Positions 61,691 to 64,000 of a stretch of DNA of 64,000 nt are shown piece after piece. The position numbers were made by a program, and so were the translations under genes. Below the pieces are notes generated by a model, which did no database searches, was not told where the DNA came from, and worked only from the letters and a program-made list of their open reading frames with translations. Position 1 is the first letter of the stretch. Every line of letters starts with the position of its first letter. This DNA comes from Primulina eburnea (taxonomy: Eukaryota > Streptophyta > Magnoliopsida > Lamiales > Gesneriaceae): the NCBI RefSeq assembly GCF_022965805.1, contig NW_027331309.1, positions 1-64,000 of the forward strand, given 5' to 3'.

Positions 61691-63486
61691 AAATGCTAAT
61701 AAATTGTCATTACAACATACATTGATTGTAGTAATTTATACCATTTCAATAATAAAATGTAACTCCTATATTAAATTTATCAAATAATTTATCTTTATAT
61801 TACATTTAAATGATTTATTCTTTTAATTTTCTCTATATATTTTTTAATGATTTTATTATAATTATAATTTTGTTATTATATTTTAGTGTAATTTCTAATT
61901 AAATAATAAATAAATTATAGTATTACAAGAAGATATATAAAAAAAAATTAACTATATGTCCAATAATAGAATAAAATGATAAATATAAAATAATATGATA
62001 ATGTGAAGTTTAATACTAACATATTTATGAATTTTTAAACAAAGAATTGAAAGTAAATAGTTTAATAAATTTATTAGAAGAATTTATATCAATAATTATG
62101 AATGTTAATATATTAATAATATCATAAAATATGAAGCTCTTAGAAAAATTTAGAGAATTTGACTATAGTAAGAAAAGTAAAGATTTTAATAGCACTTTTA
62201 AAAAAGATTATACATACAACAAATTTATAAATTCATTAAACAAAAATTTGGTGATATTTAAAATATCTACTAAGATTTATTAATATTTAGACATTAAATG
62301 TCTAAAGCTAAACCTGACTATGGTTCTCAAGAACAATAGAACCAAAATCAAACTAAATCTTTTCTTAGTTTCAGTTCTAAAATTAGTTATCATAATTTTG
62401 CAATTTAAAAAATCTTTAATAGAAAATTGTAAAATAATAAAATTTGAAAATAATATTACATAAAAATTGACTAGATATTCGATAATAAAAAATACATTAT
62501 TTCTTACACAAAAATATTAAAAGAATAGCTTTTTTTAATAAAAATATATATTTTTATTAAAAATATTAAAAGAATATATATTTAACTATTATACTTATAA
62601 AAGTATAAAAAGAATAACAAAGTTTTTCATTGTAAATTTTTTACTATTCTCATAAATTGTGTGTTTTTAGATTAATTGCATGAAAAATTTTCTACACAAT
62701 CATTAAATATATGAAGATCATAATAGTGTTTTTTTTTTAATAAAAAATTTCAACATAAAAAACTTTGAAAATAATGTTACATAAAAATTGAATGGATATT
62801 TATAATAAAAATACATTATAAAAATAACATTTTCTTGCTACATAATTCTTAGAAAAAATATTAAAAAAATATATTTTTAATTTAAAAAAATCATTAAATA
62901 TTAAAAGAATAAATATTTAACTATTACACTTATAAAAGCTTTCATTGTAAATTTTCTAATATTTCATCTTTATACTAACTTTAAATATTTTATTTTTTTA
63001 ATTTTCTTTCTACATGTTATTTTATGATTTTAATGGAATTTTGTAATTATATTTTAATGTAGTTTCTCATTAAATAATAAATCATAGTATCACAATAAAA
63101 TATAAAAAAATAATTATATATGCAATAGTACAATAACATGATAAGTATATACTAACTAAGTATTCCTACAGAGGAAGAAGGGGGTATGAGCGTTTTTCTC
63201 CGAACATCCATAAAATTCCTGTGTCTTTACTTTTCACAAGTTTTTACATTTTAAACTAAATCTTGTTGCTTAATTTCCAACCGGTTGAAAATATCATTAG
63301 AAATATTGAATCGTCTTCCACACTTTTTACGTGGTTCATATTCTAACCGTTTGAGAAAATCTTTCAATCGCCTAAAAACAATTGAAGACAAATTTTAATA
63401 GCATATATTTTTAAAAGATTTTATTCACCCCATCTAAATTCTTTTCTGATCCCAACAATATACAATCACTAAACACATACAAGTAC

Positions 63487-63487
<1 letters not shown>

Positions 63488-63538
<51 letters not shown>
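63488..63538. repeat. (TA)n microsatellite
   Basis: About 25 uninterrupted TA units. Confidence 0.95.
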
Positions 63539-63541
<3 letters not shown>

Positions 63542-63791
63542 GTAATTAATAACTTAATGAAAAATATAAATTATATACTTTTAAAAAATTTATTTATTAA
63601 TTAGTATATATGAAAATTAATTTATCTATGATATATAATTCTAAAGCAAAATTTAAAAAAATTCTGTATTAAGTTAAATAATATTGAAATTGAATTTTAT
63701 AGGTTATATTTTGTTATCAATATTATTATTTAATTAGTTTGATAATATTTTGATGAATTAGTCACAAATATTTTAAATTGATAATTATTTG

Positions 63792-64000
63792 TGTAATGCC
63801 CGGAAATTTAATCCTGATAATCTGTAATTATTGATTTATAATTTGATGTGATTATGAGAGGATTAATCGGGACACGAAATAAGATGACATATGAAGGGTG
63901 CAACTTTGGACAGAACTATTGGCGCCCGAGCGGTATAAAATGACCGCCCGAGCGCCAATGTGCAATCCGGAAGGATTTGGACAGAGGATGCCGCGCTCGA
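63792..64000 (+). mobile_element. Start of an LTR retrotransposon, cut by the window edge
   Basis: TGTAATGCCCGG opens an LTR-like sequence with GAGAGGATTAATCGGGA and, at 63,919-63,958, a near-perfect palindrome with 16-base arms (TTGGCGCCCGAGCGGT and ACCGCCCGAGCGCCAA, two mismatches). Its GC content jumps relative to the flank. Such CGCCCGAGCG words are typical of LTRs I associate with Lamiales Ty3-type elements. The rest lies outside the window, so the call is tentative. Confidence 0.55.

Larger units (their letters stand above)
61287..63791. other. Very AT-rich region with internal direct duplications
   Basis: No gene. Two blocks recur in direct orientation: about 61,790-62,000 matches about 62,960-63,150 (TTTTAATTTTCT, TATATTTTA.TGTA.TTTCT, TTAAATAATAAAT), and about 62,440-62,650 matches 62,765-62,960 (TTTGAAAATAAT.TTACATAAAAATTGA, ATATTAAAAGAATA). 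It could be part of a decayed element of unknown type. Confidence 0.5.

Overview
This is nuclear DNA of a flowering plant. It is AT-rich, with intron-split genes, GT-AG splice sites, many short interspersed repeats and plant-specific protein families. A repeat family with a GTGAGACCGTCTCAC core and a retrotransposon end carrying CGCCCGAGCG motifs suggest an asterid, probably Lamiales; this taxonomic placement is an inference and was not tested.

Layout: 1-3.0 kb is repeat-derived sequence. A patatin-like lipase gene (minus strand, 3.0-5.2 kb) carries apparent frameshifts. 5.2-13.4 kb is intergenic with MITE-like elements. A CDPK-related kinase gene (plus, 13.5-17.2 kb, 11 exons, 613 aa) is followed by a 24-exon gene for a TPLATE-complex WD40 subunit of the TWD40-1 type (plus, 18.7-31.2 kb, 1613 aa), which contains a textbook U12-type AT-AC intron. 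Convergent to it lies IMP4, a U3 snoRNP Brix protein (minus, 32.4-36.7 kb, 293 aa). Next comes a short gene with a MIP1-type leucine zipper but no DUF547 domain (minus, 37.7-38.9 kb), 4.5 kb of intergenic DNA, and a TMEM131-like membrane protein gene (minus, 43.5-48.8 kb, 1265 aa).

The most unusual part is 50,011-58,422. A unit-length, almost intact endogenous pararetrovirus (Caulimoviridae) lies on the minus strand: tRNA-Met primer site, three small ORFs, coat protein, movement protein, protease-reverse transcriptase, transactivator, then promoter and poly(A) signal. It sits between imperfect terminal inverted repeats that are bounded by a perfect 9-bp target duplication (TTGATTTTA), the signature of a Mutator-like element. 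A single in-frame stop at the start of the RNase H region is the only coding lesion I could see. Further right are a complete 370-bp non-autonomous Helitron with a tRNA-like module (60,917-61,286), a very AT-rich stretch with internal duplications, and the start of an LTR retrotransposon that runs off the window.

The cellular genes are unrelated housekeeping and signalling functions (endocytosis, ribosome biogenesis, kinase signalling) and do not form a cluster or pathway. Exon models were drawn by hand from reading frame, splice sites and family knowledge. Reading phase closes exactly for the kinase, TWD40-1, IMP4 and TMEM131-like models.
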